In this document: positions 7,646 to 14,472 of the stretch, one piece after another | How the letters are laid out: every line of letters starts with the position of its first letter | Position numbering within the stretch: position 1 is the stretch's first letter | Origin: an uncultured Bacteroides sp. | Lineage (GTDB): Bacteria; Bacteroidota; Bacteroidia; Bacteroidales; Bacteroidaceae | Assembly: GCA_900556625.1 (NCBI GenBank) | Contig: USPQ01000069.1 | Location: forward strand, 1-14,529 | Direction of reading: 5' to 3' | DNA: 14,529 nucleotides | Made by a program: the position numbers and the translations under genes | Notes under the pieces: model-generated | The model's input: the letters and a program-made list of their open reading frames with translations, nothing else | What the model was told of the DNA's origin: nothing | Databases searched by the model: none

Positions 7646-8368
7646 ATGATAAAGATAAAACCATTTTTGATCGCAGGCCTTCTGCTAACAGGATTCACTC
7701 TCTCCGCCACTGCTCAGATCGGAGAGGCACGAAGCAATTTTTCTGTAGGTATCAACGGAGGTGTCAACTTAAATAGTGTATCCTTCACTCCTACCATCAA
7801 ACAGAACAGCCTGATGGGAATAACCGGAGGATTGACAGCCCGTTATATTTCTGAAAAGTATTTTGCCATGATTTGTGGGGCACAGGTCGAACTGAACTTC
7901 TCACAACGAGGTTGGGATCAATTATTTGAGATTCCAGGAGAAAATGGAGATATGGTAGAAGACCCCACTCAAATTTACACTCGTAAAATGAGCTACATTG
8001 ATATTCCTTTCCTTGCACATCTAGCATTTGGTAATGAGAGAGGCTTACAATTTTTCATCCATGCCGGACCGCAAATAGGATTTCTCATTGGAGAATCAGA
8101 GAAGATTGAAGGAGTCGATATGAATAAACTCAATGATACCCAAAAAGCGGTATATGGTACTAAGATTCAGAATAAATTTGATTATGGCATTACCGGAGGC
8201 GGTGGTGTAGAGCTTAGAACGAAAAAAGCCGGTAGTTTTATAGTGGAAGGACGTTATTATTTTGCCTTATCCGATTTCTACAAGACAACCAAAAAGGATT
8301 ATTTTGCCCGTGCAGCGCATGGAACAATTTCAATAAAACTCACTTATTTATTCGATTTGAAGAAATAA
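7646..8368 (+). CDS. Outer-membrane beta-barrel protein, PorT-like/porin family
   Basis: A 240-residue predicted outer-membrane barrel. Signal peptide residues 1-23 (MIKIKPFLIAGLLLTGFTLS then ATA before Gln24) are followed by alternating hydrophobic/polar strands rich in Gly and aromatic residues, for example FSVGINGGVNL, GITGGLTARYI, SYIDIPFLAHLAFG, FFIHAGPQIGFLIG, FDYGITGGGGVEL and FIVEGRYYFAL. The IDIP...L block followed by a HAGPQIGFLI-like strand is typical of the Bacteroidetes outer-membrane barrel family that includes PorT. It lies eight bases after the LysM gene and almost certainly shares its transcript, suggesting a role linked to the cell wall or envelope. A type IX secretion role should not be assumed: no other such component is in the window. 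It ends before a bidirectional terminator. Confidence 0.82.
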   Translation: MIKIKPFLIAGLLLTGFTLSATAQIGEARSNFSVGINGGVNLNSVSFTPTIKQNSLMGITGGLTARYISEKYFAMICGAQVELNFSQRGWDQLFEIPGENGDMVEDPTQIYTRKMSYIDIPFLAHLAFGNERGLQFFIHAGPQIGFLIGESEKIEGVDMNKLNDTQKAVYGTKIQNKFDYGITGGGGVELRTKKAGSFIVEGRYYFALSDFYKTTKKDYFARAAHGTISIKLTYLFDLKK

Positions 8369-8405
8369 CCCCCCTCCTACGCAAAAAGAATTTCCACATC
8401 TGCAA

Positions 8406-8440
8406 AGCATCGTTTTAAAGATGCTAAAGCGCAGCTTTAG
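8406..8440. repeat. Two small adjacent hairpins before a terminator, REP-like
   Basis: AGCATC (8406-8411) pairs with GATGCT (8420-8425), and CTAAAGC (8424-8430) pairs with GCTTTAG (8434-8440) around a GCA loop. The two stems overlap by two bases and so compete. The AAAGC/GCTTT motif recurs in the following terminator. This may be a small dispersed intergenic palindrome, but copy number cannot be judged here. Confidence 0.4.
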
Positions 8441-8445
8441 ATAGC

Positions 8446-8484
8446 AAAAAGCATAGCTTTAACTCCTATAAAGCTATGCTTTTT
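8446..8484. terminator. Bidirectional intrinsic terminator between beta-barrel and DUF4293 genes
   Basis: A perfect 16-bp stem (8446-8461 paired with 8469-8484) has a seven-base loop. The core is GCATAGCTTTA, with A5 at the left end and T5 at the right, so it can serve both the plus-strand gene ending at 8368 and the minus-strand gene ending at 8531. Confidence 0.88.
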
Positions 8485-8530
8485 ATCTATCATATTATTA
8501 ACGAATTACTCAGAGAGTATAGGGAAAATT

Positions 8531-8974
8531 TTATCTTAATCTATCCGCAGCCTTTACCATCACTTCATCACGTCCGATAGCACGAACAGCCAATATATTC
8601 AAAATAATGGAAACAAGCGGCAAACACAAAGCCCACCCCACCCGAAACATATTCGCATCATTTTTCAATGCAAAATAGAAAGCAAGAAAAGCAATGTAAT
8701 AGCCTACCAGCAATAAGCTGTTGAAAATCGTCATACGTATCTGCAACATACGATTCTTATATAAGAAAATTGTAGCTACGGCAACAATAGTACTAAGCAA
8801 TAAGATGCAGAATAAGCCCCATGTAGACTCGTAAGCACCGTTTAGTTCTATTCCTAGAGCTTTAAAAGAGTGCTCTCCCATCGTATCAGTAAAATACCCC
8901 ATCGGCAAGCACATTGCTGTAATCAGCAAACCTGTAACAATCAGTAAATAAACTGTTTGAATTCTTTGAATCAT
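8531..8974 (-). CDS. DUF4293 family membrane protein
   Basis: A 147-residue protein with about four predicted transmembrane helices: near the N-terminus (VYLLIVTGLLITAMCLP), then LFCILLLSTIVAVATIFL, LLLVGYYIAFLAFYFAL and WALCLPLVSIILNILAV. The N-terminal MIQRIQTVYL and the basic/acidic C-terminal tail AIGRDEVMVKAADRLR are what I recognise as DUF4293, a Bacteroidetes family of unknown function. I chose the ATG at 8974; the open frame reaches a TTG at 9019, but MIQRIQ is the family start. It is downstream of rpoZ on the same strand after a 108-base gap. A small GGGAT/ATCCC hairpin at 9029-9042 and a weak -7-like TATTATTG (9010-9003) lie in that gap, so separate expression is possible. No function can be assigned. 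Confidence 0.82.
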   Translation of the reverse strand: MIQRIQTVYLLIVTGLLITAMCLPMGYFTDTMGEHSFKALGIELNGAYESTWGLFCILLLSTIVAVATIFLYKNRMLQIRMTIFNSLLLVGYYIAFLAFYFALKNDANMFRVGWALCLPLVSIILNILAVRAIGRDEVMVKAADRLR

Positions 8975-9082
8975 AAATAGTATAAATAGTAGTTGAGTTA
9001 AACAATAATAGCCAAGCAATAAGGAGCAGGGATTGTCATCCCACTTACTACTTGACTATCAATTCTTTCGTCAGAAAATAAA

Positions 9083-9418
9083 TTACTGAAGTTTTTCCTT
9101 CTCTTTAGCCGGATTTCTATAATATATTTTCCCTTCGATGTATTCTTGCGTAGCAATCAGGTCCGGTTTCGGCAACTTCTCATAATAACGAGAAATCTCG
9201 ATTTGCTCTCTATTTTCAAACACTTCTTCCATGTTGTCAGTATAAGAAGCAAACTCTGCCAATTTCTTAGAAAGATCGTTCTTGATTTCCACACTAATCT
9301 GATTAGCACGCTTACCAATAATGGCAACTGTTTCATAAACATTCCCTGTATCGGAGCAGAGTTCCATCATGTCACGGGTTACCGTTGTAGTAGGAGCATT
9401 CGTCTTTTTGTAGTCCAT
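9083..9418 (-). CDS. rpoZ: DNA-directed RNA polymerase omega subunit, Bacteroidetes type
   Basis: A 111-residue cytosolic protein matching the Bacteroidetes form of the omega/Rpb6 subunit, which helps assemble and stabilise the beta-prime subunit in RNA polymerase. The supporting block is TGNVYETVAIIGKRANQI (about 24-41), equivalent to the N-R-F/Y-E-x-V...A-x-x-R-A-x-Q-L/I signature of omega; an acidic helical stretch and a charged C-terminal tail follow. The usual N-terminal MARVT start of proteobacterial omega is absent, as expected for this phylum. It starts 14 bases after the bamD stop and is clearly cotranscribed with it. The identification rests on the signature and on the bamD-rpoZ-DUF4293 order rather than on strong overall similarity. 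Confidence 0.8.
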   Translation of the reverse strand: MDYKKTNAPTTTVTRDMMELCSDTGNVYETVAIIGKRANQISVEIKNDLSKKLAEFASYTDNMEEVFENREQIEISRYYEKLPKPDLIATQEYIEGKIYYRNPAKEKEKLQ

Positions 9419-9432
9419 AAATCTATTTAAAT

Positions 9433-10236
9433 TTAGTCTTTAATTACTTTCTGTGATTCATTGAAAATTTTCTCAGCCTCTTTCAGATATTTGCTTTCCG
9501 GAAACTCATTCTTAAAAGCATAATATTCATCGATTGTCTCACGATACCGATCCATTTTCTTATCTTCCACGCTATAAATAGCCATCTCATACCTTGCACG
9601 CAGAATCAAGATGGAAAGTTCTTCGCGATAATCAGTATAAGGATAATCCTTCAGTGCATTTTGAGCCGTGATTACACAAGACTCATAGTTGTTACCCAAA
9701 TAATTACCCAAGTTATAATATAATTTGGCTGAATAAAGCTCTTTCAACACCAACTTATCCTGCAAAGCAAAAATCATATCCTGTGCCTCTTGCTTTTTAC
9801 TACTGTTCGGGAAATATTCCATGAACATCTGCAATTGTTGGATAGCCTGATAAGTACTTGACTGATCCAAACGTGGCTCCGGAGTATCCAAAAATAATGC
9901 TTTACCTGCATGGAAACGTGCCAATTCAGTAAAAGTTCCACGGGGATATGTATTAAAATAGGTGATAAAAGTCTGAGCCGCAGTCTGATAATCTTTTTGA
10001 TTATAATAACTCATGCCCAACATATACAAAGATTCTTCCGCTTTATCCGTTCCTTTAAGAATAGTAATCAATTCGTTCAACAAAGTAGCCGAACGGTTAT
10101 ACTGTCCTTTTGCAAAATAGTTTTTAGCGGCTTCGTACTTGTATTCGTAATCGGTGCTTTTCAGCAATTTATTATACTCCCCACATGAAGTGAGAGTAGC
10201 TGCCGCAAGCAAAGTTATAATGATATTTTTCTTCAT
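9433..10236 (-). CDS. bamD: Outer-membrane assembly lipoprotein BamD
   Basis: A 267-residue lipoprotein of the beta-barrel assembly machine, which works with BamA to fold outer-membrane proteins. A lipoprotein signal (KKNIIITLLAAATLTSC) places the lipobox L-T-S-C with Cys18 as the acylated residue. The rest is made of TPR-like helical pairs, such as AAKNYFAKGQYNRSATLLNELI, SLYMLGMSYYNQKDYQTAAQTF followed by ITYFNTYP, and a third pair ending MFMEYFPNS; the xxYP/FPxS repeat ends are typical of BamD/YfiO. Length fits the family. It is the first gene of the bamD-rpoZ-DUF4293 cluster and has a good Bacteroidetes promoter 20 bases upstream of its ATG. It is probably essential, by analogy with studied BamD proteins. 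Confidence 0.9.
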   Translation of the reverse strand: MKKNIIITLLAAATLTSCGEYNKLLKSTDYEYKYEAAKNYFAKGQYNRSATLLNELITILKGTDKAEESLYMLGMSYYNQKDYQTAAQTFITYFNTYPRGTFTELARFHAGKALFLDTPEPRLDQSSTYQAIQQLQMFMEYFPNSSKKQEAQDMIFALQDKLVLKELYSAKLYYNLGNYLGNNYESCVITAQNALKDYPYTDYREELSILILRARYEMAIYSVEDKKMDRYRETIDEYYAFKNEFPESKYLKEAEKIFNESQKVIKD

Positions 10237-10255
10237 CCTATTTTAAAATATTGCG

Positions 10256-10287
10256 CAAAGTTACTTATTCGCAGGGAATTTAGCAAT
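10256..10287 (-). promoter_or_regulatory. Promoter of the bamD-rpoZ cluster
   Basis: On the minus strand TAACTTTG (10263-10256) is an exact -7 box, preceded after 20 bases by ATTG (10287-10284), one base off the TTTG -33 consensus. The -7 box ends 19 bases before the bamD ATG at 10236. The remainder of the 10237-10349 gap shows no strong terminator for the upstream ACT gene. Confidence 0.6.
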
Positions 10288-10349
10288 TAATCTATGTTTT
10301 TTAATACATAAAAGGCGTTAAACATCGACAAATGGGGAGAAAAAGACAA

Positions 10350-10775
10350 TTAAAGTTTATACAAATCGCTAGCCGCCAGCAGATCAACTTTCTTTTCTTT
10401 CAACACCTCAATACATTTATCCAGATTGCTAGGACGAATCACTACATTGGCCACATTATTATTGGCAAACGAGTACATATATTCGATAAACACCCCTTCA
10501 GCGGACAAATATCCCAATACAGTTGCCAAAGCTCCCGGCACATTAGGACAACTGATTCCGACCACATCGGTCACATTTACTGCAAAATGATTATCCTTCA
10601 AAGCTTTATATGCTCTATCCGGATCGGACACAATTCCGCGCAAAATACCGAAATCAGCATTTTCAGCGATGCACAAAGCAGAAAGATTGATATCTTCTTT
10701 CGCCAGCACTTCAGTCACTTCCGTCAAACGACCTGACTTGTTTTCCAAAAAGATAGAAAGTTGTTTTGCTACCAT
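10350..10775 (-). CDS. Tandem ACT-domain protein, possible regulator of the linked CoA ligase
   Basis: A 141-residue cytosolic protein made of two ACT modules and nothing else. The first (about 1-70) begins AKQLSIFLENKSGRLTEVTEVL, with the N-K-x-G-R/x-L ligand-binding loop; the second (about 71-141) carries VVGISCPNVPGALATVLGYL, with the P-N-x-P-G-x-L loop, then VFIEYMYSF and NVANVVIR strands. ACT modules usually bind amino acids, often as dimers, and control a partner enzyme. It lies 25 bases after the phenylacetate-CoA ligase-like gene and has no promoter of its own that I can see, so it is probably cotranscribed and may sense an amino acid or aryl acid relevant to that enzyme. The partner and ligand are inference; no catalytic or DNA-binding domain is present. 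Confidence 0.88.
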   Translation of the reverse strand: MVAKQLSIFLENKSGRLTEVTEVLAKEDINLSALCIAENADFGILRGIVSDPDRAYKALKDNHFAVNVTDVVGISCPNVPGALATVLGYLSAEGVFIEYMYSFANNNVANVVIRPSNLDKCIEVLKEKKVDLLAASDLYKL

Positions 10776-10800
10776 AATCGTAGAGTATTAATTTTAAGTT

Positions 10801-12108
10801 TTAAAGTTTTCTGTTATCAATCACCCGTTTCGCTTTACCCACACTGCGTTCAATGCTACGCGGTTCTACCAGCTTCACATTGACTCCCAATCCGAGTACA
10901 CTCTGCAGACGCGCACCCAATTTCTTCTTCAGAGCCAACATCTTATTGATTTCATCAGAATAGAATTCCGACCGTACTTCTACTTGAAGTTCCATCGTAT
11001 CGGTATTATTCTCGCGTCCCACTATCAGCAGATAATGCGGTTCAAATTCCGCCATTTCAAGAATAACGGATTCTATTTGTGTCGGGAATACATTGACACC
11101 ACGAATAATCAACATATCATCACTGCGTCCCAAGATACGATCCATGCGTACCAATGTACGTCCACAGGAACATTTGTCATAATGTAGAGCGGTAAGGTCG
11201 CGCGTACGATAACGGAGCAGCGGCATACCTTCCTTTGTAAGGTGAGTAAACACCAGTTCGCCTGTTTGACCGGGTTCTACCGACTGTAATGTATTCGGAT
11301 CAATAATTTCGGGGAAGTAATGGTCTTCATTCAAGTGGGTTCCATGCTGGCATTCACACTCGTAACCCACACCCGGTCCGGCAATTTCACTCAATCCATA
11401 AATATCGTATGCCTTAATGCCCAACTTTTCTTCAATCTCATGGCGCATATTTTCCGTCCAAGGTTCTGCACCGAAAGCACCGACTTTCAGCTTAAACTCC
11501 TCACGTGGATACCCCGAATCCTTAATCGCATCAGCCAGATACAGTGCATAAGAAGGCGTGCAACAAAGTACTGTCGAACCGAAGTCATGCATCAACGTTA
11601 TCTGCTTTTCAGTGTTACCGCTAGACATTGGAATCACAGAAGCTCCGATATTTTCGGCTCCGGCATGTGCCCCCAGTCCGCCTGTGAAAAGTCCATATCC
11701 GTATGATACTTGAAAAATGTCCGATCGGCCTGCCCCGTATGCGGTAAAGGCACGAGAAATACATTCCGCCCATGAAGACAAATCCTTACGAGTATAGCCG
11801 ACAACCGTCGGTTTCCCCGTCGTACCGGATGAAGCATGGATACGTACAATCTGACTCATCGGTACAGCACAAAGCCCGAACGGATAATTATCTCTTAAAT
11901 CATGTTTCGTGGTAAACGGCAGTTTCACAATATCATCAATGCTATTGATATCATCGGGAGTGACTCCCATTTCCTGCATCTTCTTCCGATAGAAGGGTGT
12001 GTTGTGATAAACGTAATCTACAATTTTCTTGAGTCGTATGCTTTGAATCTTACGAAGACTCTCACGATCCATACACTCAATGCTCTCATTCCAAATCATG
12101 CTTTTCAT
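10801..12108 (-). CDS. paaK: Phenylacetate-CoA ligase-like AMP-forming enzyme (PaaK family)
   Basis: A 435-residue cytosolic adenylate-forming ligase predicted to join an aryl acid such as phenylacetate, or an indole or hydroxyphenyl analogue, to CoA using ATP. Seen in order: the nucleotide loop SSGTTGKP (93-100), YGYGLFTGGLGAH, the aromatic block YDIYGLSEIAGPG (about 234-246), LLRYRTRD (297-304), the GRSDDMLIIRGVNVFP hinge (about 327-342), and a C-terminal PaaK lid ending SVGKAKRVIDNRK with a candidate catalytic Lys at 425 or 427. Cysteines 251, 253, 313 and 315 plus His255/258 form a possible metal site. In gut Bacteroides such enzymes are linked to keto-acid oxidation of aromatic amino acids, but no oxidoreductase is adjacent here. 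It heads a two-gene unit with the ACT gene. The start may instead be the ATG at 12099. The symbol denotes family, not proven substrate. Confidence 0.9.
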   Translation of the reverse strand: MKSMIWNESIECMDRESLRKIQSIRLKKIVDYVYHNTPFYRKKMQEMGVTPDDINSIDDIVKLPFTTKHDLRDNYPFGLCAVPMSQIVRIHASSGTTGKPTVVGYTRKDLSSWAECISRAFTAYGAGRSDIFQVSYGYGLFTGGLGAHAGAENIGASVIPMSSGNTEKQITLMHDFGSTVLCCTPSYALYLADAIKDSGYPREEFKLKVGAFGAEPWTENMRHEIEEKLGIKAYDIYGLSEIAGPGVGYECECQHGTHLNEDHYFPEIIDPNTLQSVEPGQTGELVFTHLTKEGMPLLRYRTRDLTALHYDKCSCGRTLVRMDRILGRSDDMLIIRGVNVFPTQIESVILEMAEFEPHYLLIVGRENNTDTMELQVEVRSEFYSDEINKMLALKKKLGARLQSVLGLGVNVKLVEPRSIERSVGKAKRVIDNRKL

Positions 12109-12172
12109 TATTAAAATTAAAAAATAGAGAATCGAGAATGAAAGGGAATTATCTGCTTCTGCAATACTTTTT

Positions 12173-12197
12173 AATTTTCAATTCTCAATTTTCAATT
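12173..12197. repeat. Short A/T-rich tandem repeat between paaK and uvrB
   Basis: AATTTTCAATT occurs at 12173-12183 and 12187-12197, a 14-base period, in the 178-base divergent gap. Part can pair with GAGAATGAAA upstream (12134-12143) with one bulged base. The sequence has the look of a dispersed A/T-rich intergenic repeat; copy number cannot be established here. Confidence 0.45.
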
Positions 12198-12222
12198 ATT
12201 TTGTTGCAAAGTAAAGGATTTA

Positions 12223-12256
12223 TTTGGAAAAATGATTTGTAATCTCGATTATTTTG
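12223..12256 (+). promoter_or_regulatory. Weak putative uvrB promoter
   Basis: TTATTTTG (12249-12256) differs at one position from TAnnTTTG and is preceded 22 bases earlier by TTTG (12223-12226). It lies 30 bases before the chosen ATG. On the other strand TTACTTTG (12214-12207) is a similar weak candidate for paaK. Neither is strong. Confidence 0.3.
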
Positions 12257-12286
12257 CCGAATATTGTTCCAATTTTAGAATTAACT

Positions 12287-14320
12287 ATGAATTTTGAACT
12301 AACATCAGCTTATAAACCTACCGGAGACCAGCCGGAAGCAATCGCACAACTGACTGAAGGGGTACTTCAAGGAGTTCCCGCACAGACTTTATTGGGGGTC
12401 ACAGGATCGGGAAAAACATTTACCATTGCCAATGTAATCGCTAATATCAATAAGCCGACATTGATTTTGAGCCATAATAAGACGCTGGCCGCCCAATTAT
12501 ATGGAGAGTTTAAGGGATTCTTTCCGAATAATGCGGTGGAATATTACGTTTCATACTACGATTATTACCAGCCGGAAGCCTATTTGCCTAGCAGCGATAC
12601 TTATATAGAAAAGGATCTTGCCATCAATGACGAGATAGACAAGCTCCGTCTCGCCGCAACTTCCGCCCTACTCTCCGGACGAAAAGACGTAGTAGTGGTC
12701 TCTTCCGTTTCCTGTATCTATGGGATGGGAAACCCTTCGGACTTTTATAAAAATGTGATTGAAATAGAACGGGGACGCATGATTGACCGCAATGTTTTCC
12801 TCCACCGCCTGGTAGACAGTCTGTATGTCCGCAACGATATCGACCTTAATCGTGGTAATTTCCGCGTCAAAGGAGATACTGTGGATATTTATCTGGCATA
12901 TACGGACAACCTGTTGCGCGTCACATTTTGGGGAGACGAGATTGATGGCATAGAGGAGGTAGACCCAGTCAGCGGAGTCACTGTCGCCCCCTTCGAGGCT
13001 TATAAGATTTATCCCGCCAATTTGTTCATGACTACTAAGGAGGCAACCCTCCGAGCTATTCATGAGATAGAAGATGACTTGACCAAACAGGTCGCTTTCT
13101 TTGAGTCTATCGGCAAAGAATATGAAGCGAAAAGACTATACGAGCGTGTCACATACGATATGGAAATGATTCGGGAATTGGGACATTGCTCCGGCATTGA
13201 GAATTATTCCCGCTATTTCGACGGTCGTGCTGCAGGTACCCGCCCTTATTGTCTGCTGGATTTCTTTCCGGACGATTTTCTGATTGTCATTGACGAAAGC
13301 CATGTCAGTGTTCCTCAGATCCGTGCAATGTACGGAGGCGACAGGGCACGTAAAATCAATCTTGTGGAGTATGGTTTCCGCCTACCTGCCGCCATGGATA
13401 ACCGACCGTTGAAATTTGAAGAATTTCAGGAAATGGCGAAGCAAGTGATCTATGTCAGCGCTACACCGGCAGACTATGAACTCATCCAATCCGAAGGGAT
13501 TGTAGTAGAACAGGTAATCCGTCCTACCGGACTGTTGGACCCGATTATTGAAGTACGCCCGAGCTTGAACCAGATCGATGATCTGATGGAAGAAATTCAA
13601 CTGCGTATTGAGAAAGAAGAGCGTGTTCTTGTCACTACTCTTACCAAGCGTATGGCGGAGGAGCTAACTGAATATCTCCTCAACAATAATATAAGGTGTA
13701 ATTATATTCATAGCGACGTTGATACTCTCGAACGTGTAAAAATCATGGATGACCTCCGACAGGGAATTTACGATGTGCTGATCGGGGTCAATCTGCTACG
13801 TGAAGGTCTCGATTTGCCGGAAGTATCTCTTGTAGCTATCCTTGATGCAGACAAGGAAGGCTTCCTTCGTTCCCATCGTTCGTTGACGCAGACAGCCGGA
13901 CGTGCAGCGCGTAATGTGAACGGAAAAGTAATCATGTATGCCGATAAAATTACGGACAGCATGAGACTGACCATCGACGAGACCAATCGTCGACGAGAGA
14001 AACAGTTGGCATACAATGAGGCAAACGGCATTACTCCACAGCAGATCAAGAAAGCGAGAAACTTGGATGTATTCGGCAACGCTAATTCGGAAACAAATGA
14101 ATTGCTGAAAGAAAAACAAGCCTATATTGAACCGACAACTCCGAACATTGCGGCAGATCCGGTAGTACAGTATATGAGTAAAGCACAAATGGAAAAGAGT
14201 ATCGAACGTACGCGCAAACTAATGCAGGAAGCAGCCAAAAAGCTTGAATTTATTGAAGCTGCCCAATACCGTGACGAATTATTAAAATTGGAAGACTTAA
14301 TGAAAGAGAAATGGGGATAG
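12287..14320 (+). CDS. uvrB: Excinuclease ABC subunit B (UvrB)
   Basis: The 677-residue helicase-like subunit of nucleotide excision repair, which verifies the lesion after UvrA loading and recruits UvrC. Seen: Walker A GVTGSGKT (37-44), the aromatic beta-hairpin region YYVSYYDYYQPEAYLP (about 86-101) that inserts between DNA strands, helicase motif II DESH (336-339), SATP (391-394), the motif V region LLREGLDLPE and motif VI QTAGRAAR (535-542), and a C-terminal UVR domain (about 634-669, ending EAAQYRDELLKLE) that contacts UvrC. Length matches the family. I chose the ATG at 12287 because family homology starts at MNFELTSAYKPTGDQPEAI; the frame extends to a TTG at 12254 that would overlap the possible promoter. 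It is divergent from paaK and transcribed apart from uvrA. No convincing hairpin terminator was seen in the first 100 bases downstream. Confidence 0.97.
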   Translation: MNFELTSAYKPTGDQPEAIAQLTEGVLQGVPAQTLLGVTGSGKTFTIANVIANINKPTLILSHNKTLAAQLYGEFKGFFPNNAVEYYVSYYDYYQPEAYLPSSDTYIEKDLAINDEIDKLRLAATSALLSGRKDVVVVSSVSCIYGMGNPSDFYKNVIEIERGRMIDRNVFLHRLVDSLYVRNDIDLNRGNFRVKGDTVDIYLAYTDNLLRVTFWGDEIDGIEEVDPVSGVTVAPFEAYKIYPANLFMTTKEATLRAIHEIEDDLTKQVAFFESIGKEYEAKRLYERVTYDMEMIRELGHCSGIENYSRYFDGRAAGTRPYCLLDFFPDDFLIVIDESHVSVPQIRAMYGGDRARKINLVEYGFRLPAAMDNRPLKFEEFQEMAKQVIYVSATPADYELIQSEGIVVEQVIRPTGLLDPIIEVRPSLNQIDDLMEEIQLRIEKEERVLVTTLTKRMAEELTEYLLNNNIRCNYIHSDVDTLERVKIMDDLRQGIYDVLIGVNLLREGLDLPEVSLVAILDADKEGFLRSHRSLTQTAGRAARNVNGKVIMYADKITDSMRLTIDETNRRREKQLAYNEANGITPQQIKKARNLDVFGNANSETNELLKEKQAYIEPTTPNIAADPVVQYMSKAQMEKSIERTRKLMQEAAKKLEFIEAAQYRDELLKLEDLMKEKWG

Positions 14321-14441
14321 ATTTCCCTACTTCTCTTCTACTACAAATTTGATTGTCAAGCATAGAAAATCTTAACAAACCTATATCACGTCATCCATTC
14401 CGTTAATTAGAGTTATAAAAACACTTATCAATGGCTGATAA

Positions 14442-14472
14442 TTTGCAAAGTTGCCGGAAGTCCGTATCTTTG
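14442..14472 (+). promoter_or_regulatory. Strong Bacteroidetes promoter driving off-window transcript
   Basis: TTTG (14442-14445), a 19-base spacer and TATCTTTG (14465-14472) match both parts of the Bacteroidetes housekeeping promoter exactly. It is the best-formed promoter in the window. Transcription would start near 14480 and run out of the right edge. Confidence 0.75.

Noticed and set aside
7646..8368. Type IX secretion component PorT
   Set aside because: Resemblance is at the level of the barrel family; no other type IX gene is nearby, so only a PorT-like barrel is called.
10293..10310. Terminator for the paaK-ACT unit
   Set aside because: The TATGT/ACATA stem is only five A/T-rich pairs and is unlikely to be functional on its own.
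13768..14188. Minus-strand frames of 103 and 130 codons inside uvrB
   Set aside because: They overlap each other and the conserved helicase motifs of uvrB, with Cys- and Arg-rich composition typical of antisense shadows.
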